From Odontocerum albicorne (Eukaryota; Arthropoda; Insecta; Trichoptera; Odontoceridae): DNA of 64,000 bases. The stretch covers positions 30,368,043 through 30,432,042 of the forward strand of contig OX463849.1 in assembly GCA_949825065.1 (NCBI GenBank). Reading direction: 5' to 3'. How positions within the stretch are numbered: the stretch's first letter is position 1; every line of letters starts with the position of its first letter. Made by a program: the position numbers and the translations under genes. Shown here one piece after another: positions 1 through 11,180 of the stretch. The notes below the pieces were generated by a model, which saw only the letters and a list, made by a program, of their open reading frames with translations, did not search any database and was not told where the DNA came from.

Positions 1-765
1 ACCTCACCTCGTAAGTTAACTTTTTTTAACTTTATTTGCCTCCCACGTAAATCGATGGGCACAATTGAATAAATTATCGCTTGGTAAACCATTGTTATCA
101 ATCAATATTTATGAATAAGTTTGAACCCTGAGTCGGGGCACCCTTTAAAAAAGTTTACTCTCTAAACGGCACTAAATAAATTGTCATTTTAATATTCTTA
201 TTCGGATACTTCATCACCTCGTTTAAGAATATTAATAATGTAATTATTAAAGAATATGATTAAAAAAAATAAGTTTCAATTGTTCCAAAATATTTTTGTT
301 TCTTGTAATGCTCTTGCTTACCCCCTGGGAAGTTCTCGCGTACCCACGGTTGAATAACGCTAAACCCTAGTTTATAAGACTATATTCTAACTCGGGGTTT
401 GCAGGTTTGATTCTTTTTGGTATCCAGATTTTTTTAAAAGAGTTGAGTCTTGTTTTCCCTAAAAGCTTGTTTCACACCTGATGAATTTATTATCATATGA
501 CATATTCGACAAATGTAGATTATAATAAAACAATTCCTGACTGACAACGCGTGGAGATGAAAATGAAAAAGACTAAGCTTGTGTCTTGGCCCGGCCTCAG
601 GAGCCCTTGTAACCTTAGTTTCTGGATGACCCTCGTAATATGTAAGTGCCCTGGTGCATAAATATCGGAATGAATGTCAACTTTTAATTAAGTATCTTAG
701 AAACAGTAATATAATATAAGGACGCAACTTGTGCCAGAAGCCCGACGAAATTCAACTGAATTTAT
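1..765. other. Non-coding, AT-rich; SINE-2 tail at its start
   Basis: No supportable gene. Positions about 118-186 carry a SINE-2 tail on the + strand: 'tttgaaccctgagtcgggg', then 'tttactctctaaacggcac', then 'aaataaattgtc'. The same body occurs at 13.55, 18.35, 49.8 and 58.95 kb. The remainder shows no recognisable element. Confidence 0.5.
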
Positions 766-769
766 ATTT

Positions 770-965
770 TGTATTAGCTTATAAGCTGTTATAAGCTGTC
801 GCACTATTGAGAAACACAAAATTAGTGCTGCTGTAAAACTCTGCCTAACGTAAGGCAGCGGCAGATTTAACTGGACGATTATTTTGGAAGTTTGATCTTG
901 CCTACGAAACTTTAGATTTGATCAGTCAAGACTGTTTACTTGCAGAAGTGCAATAACTTCAGCAC
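770..965 (-). repeat. R1 repeat copy (reverse orientation)
   Basis: The reverse complement matches the order of blocks in the R1 copies at 7.2, 27.8, 36.3 and 46.6 kb: a GCACTTC block, 'gtcttgactgatcaaa', 'ctaaagtttc', then a TCTGC..C..GTTAG..CAGAGTTTTA block. It includes a short hairpin (ctgcctaa/cgtaaggcag near 841). No coding capacity is seen. Class unknown. Confidence 0.55.
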
Positions 966-1945
966 TTAACTTAAGCACTAAATAAACCAATATATGAATA
1001 GACTTCTTTCATCAACGTGATGGGCTTTATTGATTCTCCGTTGTGTCCATGTTTGATGGTCTAGACTTTCTGTCACATCGTGCAAGAATGTCCAATATTT
1101 TCATTCCTGAAGGTAAAAGACGACTCTTTTGGCTACTCCTGGGGCTGTATCATGGAAAAAGTGGTAAAAAATTACATACCATGAGAATGTAAAAAAATTG
1201 TGTTTTGCTACTCGGATTGTTTTTATTCAAGTTTTTACAACATACACTGGAAACCAAGATTACTATAATTTACCGCTTTAAACTTATTATTTTTATGTTG
1301 TTTAAATGAATAATATGCATATAAGCCATGTTCTTAAAAGACTAATGGGAAATCGAAGATTTAACTGTTGAAAATGACATTAAAAAAACCCTGCTATGAA
1401 TAACGACCAAAGATGGCTGATATTATTTTTGTAATTGAAAAAACAAACTATTGAAAATAAACTTGTTAAAAAAAAAATTTTTTGTTTCAATACTCTAGGC
1501 TAATAGAATCAGTTATTTAAAATATCTCAGTTCAATATTCGTGAAAATGTTCTTACATAGTGCAATTCTATCGATTCTACACTATTTGCATTTTTGCGAA
1601 CAAGAATCCATTCTGCAATGCAAACTTTGCATATTTTATGAGTGCGTCTTGAGAACGTTGTGCCTGGAGTACCATTTGCTCTTCTTAGTCGTTTATTTTC
1701 GTCTCTTGCGCTCGTTTTTATTTCTTTTATGGTGTGCCAATATGATAAGAATCCTGATCATGCGATTTTTTAAAATACAGGCATTGAGGTTTTCAAAGTT
1801 ATTTTATTTTGTATACAATTTTATTTTAACACTATGTTATAAACCAAAAAATATAAATGACCTTAAAACTATTTTAAGCACATTTAAACAAATCAAAATA
1901 TTTAGTAATGAAGAAGAGCACTCTGAGTTAGTTTAGACATGTGAA
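966..1945. other. Non-coding, no element recognised
   Basis: AT-rich sequence. A 131-codon open frame at 1541-1936 has a low-complexity hydrophobic product, no recognisable domain and no splice or promoter support. I regard it as chance. Confidence 0.4.
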
Positions 1946-2535
1946 ATGATGGAACTTCAAAAGATGGAACATCAGAGCAAAAGTACAAGTCAGAAAATCA
2001 ATAGGTCAAAAACCAAGTTTATGATAATAGACGATAGTAGCAAGCTGTCACCAATAAATTTGAACCATGGCTTAAAACTAGTTACTGACTTAGTTTACTT
2101 AGGCTCATTTTTGACCAACAATAGAAATTGCAAAGTTGAAGTGAAAATAATAACTCGGGGACGTGGTTTCTGAGAGCAAACGTGAGACGTAGAATGGATG
2201 CATTTAAAATGTGGTGTTCGTGAACGAATGTACGAACTCCATGGATGGCCAATAAATGTCTTCATTTTCGAGGAACAGAGAGCCACCGATAGTTTGTCAA
2301 AACTATATATACGAAGAGCCCTCCGATTCTTTGGCCAAATTGCTCGTTATCAAGGAGACAATATAAAGAGGCTTGTGATCATTATAAGCGTTGTAAGAAG
2401 ATGCACAAAAAGGAAGAACCTCGATGTAATGAGAGACGCAATTAATTTTCAATCTGCAGAGTGCAGGGATGGCTGGAGAGTAGTCATCAAGAGCTACCAT
2501 GGAAGTCACTTTGCCCAGTAATGAGATACACAACA
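1946..2535 (+). mobile_element. LINE-G remnant: decayed RT palm/thumb and C-terminus
   Basis: Two overlapping open pieces read as one broken reverse transcriptase. The first contains SKTKFMIIDD and then VTDLVYLGSFLTNN, matching the RT stretch 'KTKxMxVD...VxxFxYLGSxIxNNG' of endonuclease/RT LINEs. The second contains RRALRFFGQIARYQGDN and ends ECRDGWRVVIKSYHGSHFAQ plus stop, the usual C-terminal block with FFGHIAR and a GxHxxQ end. Between them, 'agacgtagaatggatgcatt' still reads RRMDAF, but the finger region is partly deleted and frames shift. Related copies lie at 18.6-19.4 and 40.1-40.9 kb. Not functional. Confidence 0.7.
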
Positions 2536-3128
2536 AGATAGATGGATAAAAATATTGTATATTTATTTTCTCTGCTAATCCCAACAGCGGCGTAGCGGGA
2601 TGACAATGATCTTTATAAAGACAAAAAATGTTTACACAAAATAAGTAAAAATATTTTATCAAAAAAAATCTTTTTACATGTAACATATTCTCTCTCTCGT
2701 GTTCATATGATAAAGGTGCTATTTTGTATTATTCGTGAAAAAGCTTTCATTAACTCTCAAAAAATTCATAATATTTGTTATTTTTCTTTCCCCTTCTCGC
2801 ATTCTGGTCCACATATTGCGATCTCTCCCAGCATCCCCGCCCATTTCTACAATATCTCTATTAGATATGAACACGCGATCGTTTTACTTCTCCTTATCAC
2901 GACTCTGAAAGTAATATGTTTTAAGGTTATTTCTTCATTGCATTTAATTATATAGAACGTTGGCGTGTCAATCGTATATACTTAAAGTTGAGAACAACGA
3001 TGCAAAAATCGTATGAAATTTCATTACAATTCTTGAGAGCACGCTCTAATATTGATCAATATCATCAACATCACTTGTTAACCCTATTGTAGCAGACAGA
3101 TCAGGGATCTAATTTATCATATCGAGGC
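2536..3128. other. Non-coding, no element recognised
   Basis: Mixed AT-rich sequence. The short frames here have no domain. 'ttaaccctattgtagcag' at about 3078 resembles a TTAA-type terminus, but I see no partner end. Confidence 0.35.
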
Positions 3129-3183
3129 ATGCATCTTTCGCATCTGTCACATTTATGCATCTTTCGCATCTGTCACATTTATA
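3129..3183 (+). repeat. 26-bp tandem repeat, two units
   Basis: The unit reads 'atgcatctttcgcatctgtc' plus 'acattt'. Two near-identical copies lie head to tail, followed by a degenerate third start ('atacatcttcc'). Confidence 0.7.
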
Positions 3184-4224
3184 CATCTTCCTATGATTAC
3201 TCTCCTTTTCTTAAGATTGGTATTATTTTAAATCTAAGGAGTTTATTGCCAAGTAAAAATACTTTTCAAACAACCAAACAGATGTTAAACAAGCCTCAAA
3301 ATAAAACTGGGATCCTTTTAAGATTCTACTCCAGAGGCGTGAATTTCGGGTGTTTTTCAGACTAAATAAAAAAAAACAAAAAAAAATTTTGGTATACATT
3401 TTTTTAAGTTTGTTTATTGATGATTTGAGAATGAACCAAAAAAATAAAAATTAAATTCCAGATCTTATCAGCTGTTATATCTTGTCAGGAAGAGCTGGTC
3501 GACATGATTGAAACCTTTTCGTGAATTTAAAACAAAAGTCATACACAGTTTCTTGATAAACAGTAATGTCGTTATAGTTGGTGCCAAAAAAAAAAAAAAA
3601 GAATCGTAAAGTAGTGGCTGTCTGAAAAAATGTCTCAATTTTTTACCCTTTTTTTATTTTTTTTTTAAAACAGTTAAAAATAGTTTTTAATTTTTAAAAG
3701 TAGGAACGATAGAAAAATATTTATCAAAAATTTTTATACTAAATTGGAAAGAAATTGTTTGAATAAAACTTGAGATTTTATGTCGACCAGGTCGAAAAAA
3801 GTAGTTTCGAGAAAAACACGTTTAAAGTTTTGAGATTATTGTCTGAGTCATTCCATCATTTTAAAATTTCCTTTTGTAAACATATTTTTAAAGGTCTTAA
3901 CTTTAAGAATATGCAAAAAAAATATTTTTTCAAATTTCTAGTGTAGAATACCTGTAGTTGTGGCTGACATTTTTTTCGTGAATATTTGATTTACAAGTAA
4001 TCATACCAAATCAATGTCCTTGTTTCCATCTAAATCTCAGGATCTCCTTTCAACTTGCTTTCTCCCCTAATTTATTAATGTCTTAATATTTTATATAATT
4101 TACTTTTTCCCACACAAACATGCCCAAGCTTTGTCTGATAATATATAGGCTGGAACAAGATATTATTGTGAATAGCCAGATTTGTTTCTCTTAAAATATT
4201 TCAATTGAACAACATTTTTTGTAT
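3184..4224. other. AT-rich non-coding DNA with A/T homopolymers
   Basis: Rich in poly-A and poly-T runs. 'tggtcgacatg' at about 3497 and 'tgtcgaccaggtcg' at about 3780 suggest a degraded DNA element, but no clear terminal repeats or target duplication could be found. Confidence 0.35.
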
Positions 4225-4849
4225 TTAACCCTTCCTTCTCAGTGATGTGTAACTAGTACACATTGCTTCTAAAAACTTTAATATCTCTATAAATATAATA
4301 AATACTGGGTTCAGATTTTAGGTATTCATCCGTAATACATTTATTCATTGAATGAAAAAAATAATATTAATAATAATTGGCACTTATCAGCTACATCAGA
4401 TATATTTTGTGAAAATCGGGAATAAATTCACCAATACAATCAAACGTGTGCCAGCGTGTGACTTAGGTATATTAATTCTAAAAAACCAATATGGGTGAGG
4501 GAGCGACGCTATTTACGTCTCATTGTCACTTTACTTCGGTATATGGGAACGCAACAAATAGAATCTCAGTTCGCTCGCTTCTCTCGCTTCAATAGCTTTC
4601 GGGCATCTATTTCAGGTGGTCGCTTTGCCCATTTTGTGAACGTCGGCCGATGGTTTTTTACATGGTTACAGCAATTACATTTAAATTATTATCACTTTTG
4701 ACTTCAAATTTAATTCATTTAAGCAATTGGCTATGAATGTTCTTATTTTTCTGATTTTAAATCGCTCATTTTTACATGTGTATTGATGTGTATTCAATAC
4801 ACAGCACCGGGACGTGCAGATTTTTTTAACACAGGAAGGGAAAGGTTAA
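4225..4849 (-). mobile_element. MITE-1 copy 1, TTAA-flanked (piggyBac-like)
   Basis: A 617-bp element (4229-4845) lies between TTAA at 4225-4228 and TTAA at 4846-4849. The ends form short inverted repeats: CCCTTCCT.. at the left, and CCTTTCCCTTCCTGTG as the reverse complement of the right end. TTAA duplication with CC-initial termini is the piggyBac superfamily hallmark. The body matches copies at 21837 and 23238 in the opposite orientation. The open frame at 4495-4701 is not conserved in the other copies, so this is non-autonomous. Strand is arbitrary, set relative to the other copies. Confidence 0.85.
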
Positions 4850-4929
4850 CTCCACATAATAAGTGTATGCATACCATATATTTAATCAATCAGTTAAGAT
4901 GATAATCCCCAACAATGTTTTAATACCAA

Positions 4930-5403
4930 CTTTAATGCATGGAAATGAAACGTGGAAATGAAAAAAATACTGAAAGAAGCAGAATAAATGCACCAAGAAG
5001 AATATATGGGGTGACAATGTATTACAGAATACGAAATGAAATGATTAATGAAAAATGGTAACATATGCTGATATATGGGTTAAGATCAATAAGAACACTC
5101 GGAGATGGTTTAAGCATGTAGACTGAATGAATGAAGAAAGATGAACAAAACAAATATAAATTGTTAATATGAATGAAAGATGCGGAAGCCCAAAGAAAGT
5201 TTATTTGGATCAAGTGAAATATATTTTGAAAGAAGAAAACGTTAAAACTCATTAAAATCGTAGGAGTTGTATCAAAATATACTATATGTACATGGATTAA
5301 GAAGACGCGAAGGATGTGTTTAGGCATAGAGAAGTACAGTTCTTCGTTTTCTCTGCCTACTATGACAGGTAGTAATTGGCGTGATAGTATATGTATTTTG
5401 TAA
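4930..5403 (+). mobile_element. LINE-A fragment, RT C-terminus and 3' end
   Basis: Decayed RTE-like C-terminus. 'ggggtgacaatgtattacag' encodes the GVTMYYR block. Then come a WFKHV-like block, 'gatattttgaaagaagaaa' (the DILKE block), 'aatcgtaggagttgtat' (NRRSC) and 'tctgcctactatgacaggta', ending at 'ggcgtgatagtatatgtat', the family 3' tail. Stops and frameshifts throughout. Confidence 0.75.
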
Positions 5404-5925
5404 AATAAAAAATATACAAGAGTTCGTTTATATACATTTTTAGAAATATTCAAATGATTTTACGTTGAAAGTGAATTCAAAATTTCATAAATTCAAATAT
5501 AAAATTGAATAAAAGATTTATCAAAAATAAATTGAAGAAAATATCCAAACCACTTTCAATATATCCTAATTCCACATATGAAGAATACCTCAAAATTCCT
5601 CTTAGGAAAAACATTATTTCTAGGATCAAAATAAAGAAGAAAATGTGCGCACATCTTATGGTTAATGATCATTTCGTATGAAAAATAAAATATAAAATAA
5701 TAACAGAACATTATGCAAATCAAAACCGATCCTGAGGGAAGCGACGTGGAAATATTACCGTTATTTATTATTATCCTAATATTCTTTTGCAAATTATTCC
5801 CTCGTTTCTTGGCTAATTTTTGGGAAAGTATTCCCAAAGGACGAACAAATAATATCAGCAATGTTCAAAACGTGACTGCTGTTAAATTTATTTATGATGA
5901 CCTTTTTTAATTGTTTAACACTTAA
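5404..5925. other. Non-coding, no element recognised
   Basis: AT-rich. The small frames on both strands show no family signature. Confidence 0.35.
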
Positions 5926-6260
5926 TCGTATTTACCTTGCGGCCTTATTTTCATGTGGCAATCTCTTCTCACTAGTCATACAAAAATAGGTAGAGTAAGT
6001 TACATAGTCGCAAAAAATTATTTAAATGTTATTAATTTGAATAAAATTCATGAATAATATAAATTACAACAAAAAAAGTGAGATATCAAAGGAAAAAGGA
6101 AAGGTCATGAGAGAAGAAAGGAAAATCGAAAATGAAACGCAAACCATTGTTTATTTAATATTAAGAGTTGATCGATCGCTTGTTAAAACATGCCTAAGTT
6201 GGAGTGAGTAAAAAATAATTTGGTAACTGGTTCCAGACTCTTAAAGAAGTCTATTGGCAA
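5926..6260 (-). mobile_element. LINE-C, strongly decayed 3' half
   Basis: Reading the minus strand, the order of blocks matches the better copies at 15.35-15.96 and 33.96-34.69 kb: the RT C-terminus near 'ctggttccagactc' (the RLWNQ codons), the 'catgcctaag' segment, a purine-rich 'aggaaaaggaaag' stretch, 'agttacatagtcgca', and the tail with 'gtggcaatctcttc'. Many indels; no open frame remains. Confidence 0.55.
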
Positions 6261-6289
6261 AAATTATTTCAAAGAATAAAATTTACTTA

Positions 6290-6440
6290 ATAAAATGCTC
6301 TGAGGATGAAGATTGCAACATCTTGAAAACGCGGTCATGATTTAAATTAATTCAATACGGCAACTATTCCGAAAAACATTTAAAATCTATAGATATAATG
6401 CGATTAAATACATAGACACGGAATAAAATTCTTACTACCA
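6290..6440. repeat. Unclassified repeat shared with about 42795-42900
   Basis: 'gaagattgcaacatcttgaa', 'aacgcggtcatgattt', 'caatacggcaactattccg' and 'aaaaacattt' recur in the same order at 42.8 kb ('gaagaaggttacaacatctt', 'aaaacgtatgtcatcatt', 'caatacggcaagagctccg'). Both copies are decayed. Family unknown. Confidence 0.45.
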
Positions 6441-7215
6441 AATATAAATAATTGCCGAAAACATATCTTCAAGAAATAAAAATACACGTATGCTTTAAAA
6501 AACGATCGATTTTAACATTTGTTTGTAAAAACAATCTTAATAGAAAATATTTCAATTCACACTACTACATTCTGTTCTATTGAATAAAACGAGGACGGGA
6601 AAAAAACTAACAAGAAATCATATGGATCCGAATACAGGATTGTTCCAAATTACGTCTCAAATAATATCACATATTTATAGAGAAATAAGAAATAAATGTA
6701 AGCTAAAGGAAATTTAAAATTACCAAAGGAAAAGGAAATTTCGTGTCATTAGAAAGAACGGTTCTTTTTTTAAATTCGTTTTACATCCTGACATCATTTT
6801 CATTCATTCTTTACATTTTTTCCATCCCCCAGAGAAGAAAATGAACCGATAAAAATATGATGTAATTATGTTTTCTCTTGTTTTTTTATTCGTTCTTTCA
6901 TATGATAATAATCATTTGTTTTTTTTTATGCTTTGTTTGTATTTTGTCGAAGTATTTATTCTGGTCCTGTGAATACTTGAAAAAATACATTTATTTCAAT
7001 ATCTTCTCGGAATCAACATTCATATTAAATGTTTATTTAGTATTAAAATATTTTTATTAAAACGGTATATTTTATTTTTAACTGAAATGAATATAAATTA
7101 TTAAATTGTAGACATATTGCTGTAATGGAAAATATATACGTGCATATAAATGATTTTTAAGTTCAAATAGGAGGAAATATGAAAATAAAATTACAAAACG
7201 AGAGGCTGGATAGAA
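6441..7215. other. Non-coding, no element recognised
   Basis: AT-rich, including a 60-codon phenylalanine-rich frame at 6878-7060 with no family resemblance. Confidence 0.35.
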
Positions 7216-7226
7216 TCCATAGAAAT

Positions 7227-7345
7227 CGAGTATGATTGTCAGGAAGACGCTTGTTTGTATATTGGTTGCGTGTAAGCTGTTGCACTTCAGCGAACACAAA
7301 ATCTTGGCAGATCAAACCTAAAGTTCCAATGGCACAATAATCTCT
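7227..7345 (+). repeat. R1 repeat copy (partial)
   Basis: Contains the R1 blocks 'gagtatgattgtcaggaaga', 'agctgttgcacttcagcgaa', 'tcttggcagatcaaacctaa' and 'agttccaatgg'. It stops before the 'ctgctacagcc' half. Confidence 0.6.
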
Positions 7346-7769
7346 TATCACTTCAGTTCTCCCACACATACAAAAACTGCTTTTGCTTCATTTTATATCT
7401 CATTCTACACTTTTTGTTTCACCTGAGTCAAAATTTCTCTAGCACTGTCTTTTCGTAATTTTTTTATCTACTTCTTCCTCAAAAGCCATAAATTCCAGAG
7501 ACATATATTTTATTTGTCAGTCTTTCAGAATTTATCCCCCCAATATGCTCAAACCATCTCAATACTTCCTTCTTGCTTCTACTTCGACCATCAAGTCTTT
7601 TAAACAGTTATCCATGTTAACTCTATCATGCATTGTAATACCAGATATTATTCGTCTGAAGACAAAACCAGACTCATAACTGTTTCAAAAAATGAACGTG
7701 TACCACCAGAAACCAAAACCACAACACACATGTCTTACCAACTAAGCCTCATATTGACGGACTGTATCT
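7346..7769. other. Probable LINE debris and a tRNA-like SINE head
   Basis: 'atgctcaaaccatctcaata' at about 7543 resembles the minus-strand WFGHV block of a LINE. At about 7700-7740, 'ccagaaaccaaaaccacaac', then 'gtcttaccaactaagcctc', is a degenerate minus-strand tRNA-like head. Neither is strong. Confidence 0.3.
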
Positions 7770-7845
7770 AACAAAGATGTGGAAAAAAAATGTTAGTATT
7801 ATATTCTCTCTGCCTATCCCAAAAGGGAAAAAGAAGTGATATAAT
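7770..7845 (+). mobile_element. LINE-A 3' end fragment
   Basis: 'ctctctgcctatcccaaaag' followed by 'ggaaaaagaagtgatataat' is a degraded form of the family 3' block 'ctctgcctaccccgacaggg..ggcgtgatggtat'. Confidence 0.55.
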
Positions 7846-8104
7846 TGTATTGAATGAAAACTGTTGTAAGTTAAAAATGAAATAACTTAACTTGTTTAAG
7901 TTTTCCTATAAATCATCTAAAATGTCACTTACGAAGAGACCTAATCTAATCTGTATATCGATCAGTCACCATCTCTTCTCATAAATTGAATTTACAGAAA
8001 AGGATGAAAATTATGAAAAAAGGAAACGTCAAACACAGCATCAGTCGATGTATTAAATGATACTATCATGCCTTCAATAAAATAAAGATCCCATATAATC
8101 TTAA
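7846..8104. other. Non-coding, no element recognised
   Basis: No signature seen on either strand. Confidence 0.3.
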
Positions 8105-8172
8105 TTATTCGGGCTGCCGGAGACAAGATGCTTACTCTCAGGTAGTGAACGTTGGGGGGACCTGACATGACA
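8105..8172 (+). mobile_element. LINE-B 3' end fragment
   Basis: 'gggctgccggagacaagatg', 'cttactctcaggtagtgaac' and 'gttggggggacctgacatga' follow the LINE-B C-terminus at 18249-18310 almost codon for codon (AVGDKHTYSGDIQRYGDLT). Confidence 0.6.
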
Positions 8173-8999
8173 CCAGGAATCTTAATTTTCTTAAAAATAA
8201 TAATAAAGGAAACATTTTTATGGTTATTGCGGGATATATTATATATTGTATTTACTTGCTTTGAACTATAAATAATAAATACATAAAGACTTTTTAATAG
8301 GAATAAATACATAAAGGTTTATAGGCATTAACAATTGTGATACCCCTCACTCTCTAAGAAGAGCTGTTTTGGTCAGCATACATGAAGAAGTAAGATTAGC
8401 TTCTATAACCCAGTGGTAAGAATGTGTCTATAGTATGTACAATGCGGTTGCTAACTTGGATGTAGACAAACGAGTATTAAATTCAACACTGCCAGAGTTT
8501 AGGGGGAGGGTGGCTGAATTGACTAATGGATGATTTTTTTTTTCATATATTGTAATAATTTGTAACTTACCCACAACAGGGTGAAACTATTGTATGTATA
8601 AAATTAACACTGTTTATAAGGATTTAAATCCTTGGTTTTATTTACAAATTATGTGCTTTTTGTGTAAAAGTTTTTTTAATAAAAGTTAAAAAATATATAA
8701 ACATTAGTTAGGCGTCGGCCGTTATAGAGTGCGACTATTTAAGACATATAATACTACAAAGTGATGGCAGTATTTTTTTAATACAATGGTAAATTTCTAC
8801 AAGAAAAAAATAGGCGAAAATATTGAGTATTCTCAATCCAGCATAAGAATTTTAAAACTATTTTAAAAACTTACGCAGACCTAAAGTACAAGAAAGACTA
8901 AACATTAGTAAAAGTGATATTGACAGTGACAAATGGTAAATAATTTATTGTCATTTGCATACAGTGATGATAATAATAATAATAAAAGCACAATTTATA
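8173..8999. other. Non-coding; weak SINE-like piece near 8400
   Basis: 'tataacccagtggtaagaat' at about 8404 resembles the tRNA-like piece at 37.24 kb ('cataacccagttgatagaac'). The rest, with A/T runs at 8530-8700 and (AAT)n at about 8972, shows no element. Confidence 0.35.
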
Positions 9000-9072
9000 T
9001 TGGGCTGTTTAGAGATCAAACTCTTCTCAAGGGCACTCCAACTCGGAACTTGAACCAACTTAAGTTAAATTA
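9000..9072 (-). repeat. SINE-2 tail
   Basis: 'gggctgtttagagatcaaac' then 'tcttctcaagggcactccaa' is the reverse complement of the SINE-2 body (GAG..GCCCTTGAG..AGTTTG..CTCTAAA). Confidence 0.55.
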
Positions 9073-9357
9073 GGTACTACCTTGCATATGTATGTTCAGA
9101 ATCATTCCTAAGTCAATTCATCTGCAAATTTGGTAAGAAAATTGTGGAAAACTTACCAAGGGAAAACGAACTACTTAGAAACCTTTATAGATATTGCGAT
9201 ATGTGAAAGTAATACATTCGGCTTTAGGTGTGATGTGAGTAATGTTCGTATAACATTATACGTTTTAATTATACTTCCCAAAAAAAGTTCTTCCTAAAGC
9301 TGCATACATCACCCATAGCTCTTTACACTAAGAAGTTGACCATTCGCCGCCACACCT

Positions 9358-9446
9358 ATAACGGTATTCCCCGCCATAGAACCAATAACGGCAGCCCTCG
9401 CCACAGAACCAATAACGGCATTCCCCGCCACAAAACCAATAACGGC
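9358..9446 (+). repeat. 27-bp tandem repeat, about 3.3 units
   Basis: The unit is 'aataacggcattccccgcca' plus 'cagaacc', repeated with a few substitutions. The open frame across it (IPRHRTNNG repeats) is a product of the repeat, not a supported protein. Confidence 0.8.
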
Positions 9447-9864
9447 AAAAACTTTATCATAATACCCCTCACTACTGAACGATACATCTTCAAAAGAACT
9501 ATCTCAGAATCCATCTACGTAATGAAGACAGTTCTATAAAAAATTAACCATTTGCAAATAAATAAAAAAAGTAAGTGCTAATGAAATAAAGTACACGAGT
9601 ATATACCAGACATCAACCTGAAGGTGGCAGTAAAGGCTTGTTAAGGCTTGCGTCATCATATTTAAAATTTGTCACAGGTTATAGTGTCACATATTATAAA
9701 GCAGGCCACATATTATACACCGTAGGGATGGGAGATAATCTTTAGAATCGTTTGCTTCACGTACTTAAAGTAAACTTAGTAAATTATACTAATAATTAAG
9801 TGCCGTCAATAACAAAGATATCCAAATGTTCAAATATGTAAAGTTAGATACTTGCATACCAACA
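9447..9864. other. Non-coding, no element recognised
   Basis: A short direct repeat ('aaggcttg' twice at about 9630) and two 'cacatattata' blocks at about 9690-9718 are the only structure seen. Confidence 0.3.
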
Positions 9865-10165
9865 AGCCACTTCCCCTGTTGGGGTGAGGAGAGAGGGCAG
9901 AGCGCCAGGTTTCTACCTCGGTACACATCCATATCCTCTTCTGTATCCATGCATCCTCTCACATAACTCTTACAATTTCTCTGACTTTCTACGTTTCTTT
10001 CTTCCAAATTATCATTCACTTGTTACAACCATGTTTCTCTTGGTCTTTTTCTCATACACTTTCCACTCTCATTTGCACTTTATATTTGTTTTGTTACTCT
10101 TTCTTTATTCATTTGTTCCACACGCCCAAACCATATCAAAGTGCTCTTATGTAAAGATAACTAAA
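9865..10165 (-). mobile_element. LINE-A fragment (minus), paired head-to-head with the next
   Basis: The minus-strand reading runs from a WFGRV-like block ('cccaaaccatatcaaag' reversed) through DILKE and NRxSC codons to 'ccccaacaggggaagtggct', the 3' block, at the left edge. Its 5' end faces the 5' end of the plus-strand copy at 10196. Confidence 0.65.
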
Positions 10166-10195
10166 TAATTTTAAAAAAGAATTGCAATGTGAATG

Positions 10196-10420
10196 CTAGA
10201 CATGGTGGACAAAGACTAAAGAATGTGTGTTTGGGTGTTGATATTTTGAAAGAAGGAAACGCAAAAAAGACAGAGAAATCGTAGGAGTTTTATGAAAAGG
10301 TGTATAGATGTAGAAGAGGTGAAGGATATATGTCGAGATAGTAAACTCTGGCACTTTATTCTTTCTGCCTACCGTGACAGGAAAATAGCGTGATAGTATG
10401 TTTGTATGTACGAGTATATT
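10196..10420 (+). mobile_element. LINE-A fragment (plus)
   Basis: 'gatattttgaaagaaggaaa', 'aaatcgtaggagttttatga', 'gtgtatagatgtagaagagg', 'tctgcctaccgtgacaggaa' and 'agcgtgatagtatgtttgta' are the LINE-A C-terminal codons and tail. A TACGAGTA motif interrupts the tail at 10409-10416. Confidence 0.7.
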
Positions 10421-10629
10421 GTAATTTGTAAATATCTTCGTCCTCATCAAATAAAACTTCATCTTTATCATTTTGCACGTGACTGAGATACCTGTGTCCT
10501 TGATGATCTGCAACTGAGTGGAATAATCCTCTTTAATTCTTCCGGTTCCAAGACATGATGAGTGCAGCATTCAATAAGGGAAATGTAATCTCTTTGATTT
10601 GATCTATCTAACTTTCAAGATATCGTCTT

Positions 10630-10780
10630 CTTGCTCACCACCTCAAGTATTTTATAAGAAGGTGTGTATAGATATAGAACAGGCAAAATATGTGTGTCGT
10701 GATAGGAAATTCTGGGACTCTGTCCTCTATGTCTACCCCGTCAGGGAAACGGTGGGATGATATATGTGTGTATGTAAAAA
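10630..10780 (+). mobile_element. LINE-A 3' end fragment
   Basis: 'aaggtgtgtatagatataga', 'atgtgtgtcgtgataggaaa', 'tctaccccgtcagggaaacg' and 'gtgggatgatatatgtgtgt' match the last ~45 codons and the tail of the family. Confidence 0.7.
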
Positions 10781-11073
10781 ATAAACCATTGGTCTTCCTC
10801 ATTAACTGAATTCATGCTTCTCTCCAGAAAAAAAAACAAAACCACTTTGTGCAAGTCGAAAGGCAAATTTACAGGATCTATAAACATACCAATCATGACG
10901 GTATCTAAAGGATAAGATGCAATGTTGAATTAAGAGTCTGTGTAGAGAGCCCAGTGTGAACCAAAAATGTTATTTATGCTGACTCAAAAAATCTGAATCA
11001 CATGGACTATCAGAAAATCAGAAATGTTCTGCTCATTGATTGATAACTGGATAAAAATGTATCGATGTGATGG

Positions 11074-11180
11074 ACGTAAACTGTCTAGCTCTGGGAATGA
11101 CATTAACTGTCTAGCTCTGGAAATGGCGTAAACTGTCTAGCTCTGGGAATGACGTAAACTGTCAAGCTCTGGAGATGAAG
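11074..11180 (+). repeat. 26-bp tandem repeat, about 3.8 units
   Basis: The unit is 'ctgtctagctctgggaatga' plus 'cgtaaa', with starts at 11081, 11107, 11133 and 11159; the last is truncated and diverged. Origin unknown. Confidence 0.85.

Noticed and set aside
1541..1936. 131-codon frame
   Set aside because: Low-complexity hydrophobic composition in AT-rich DNA, no domain, no conserved flank.
4495..4701. 68-codon frame in MITE-1
   Set aside because: Not preserved in the other two copies of the element.
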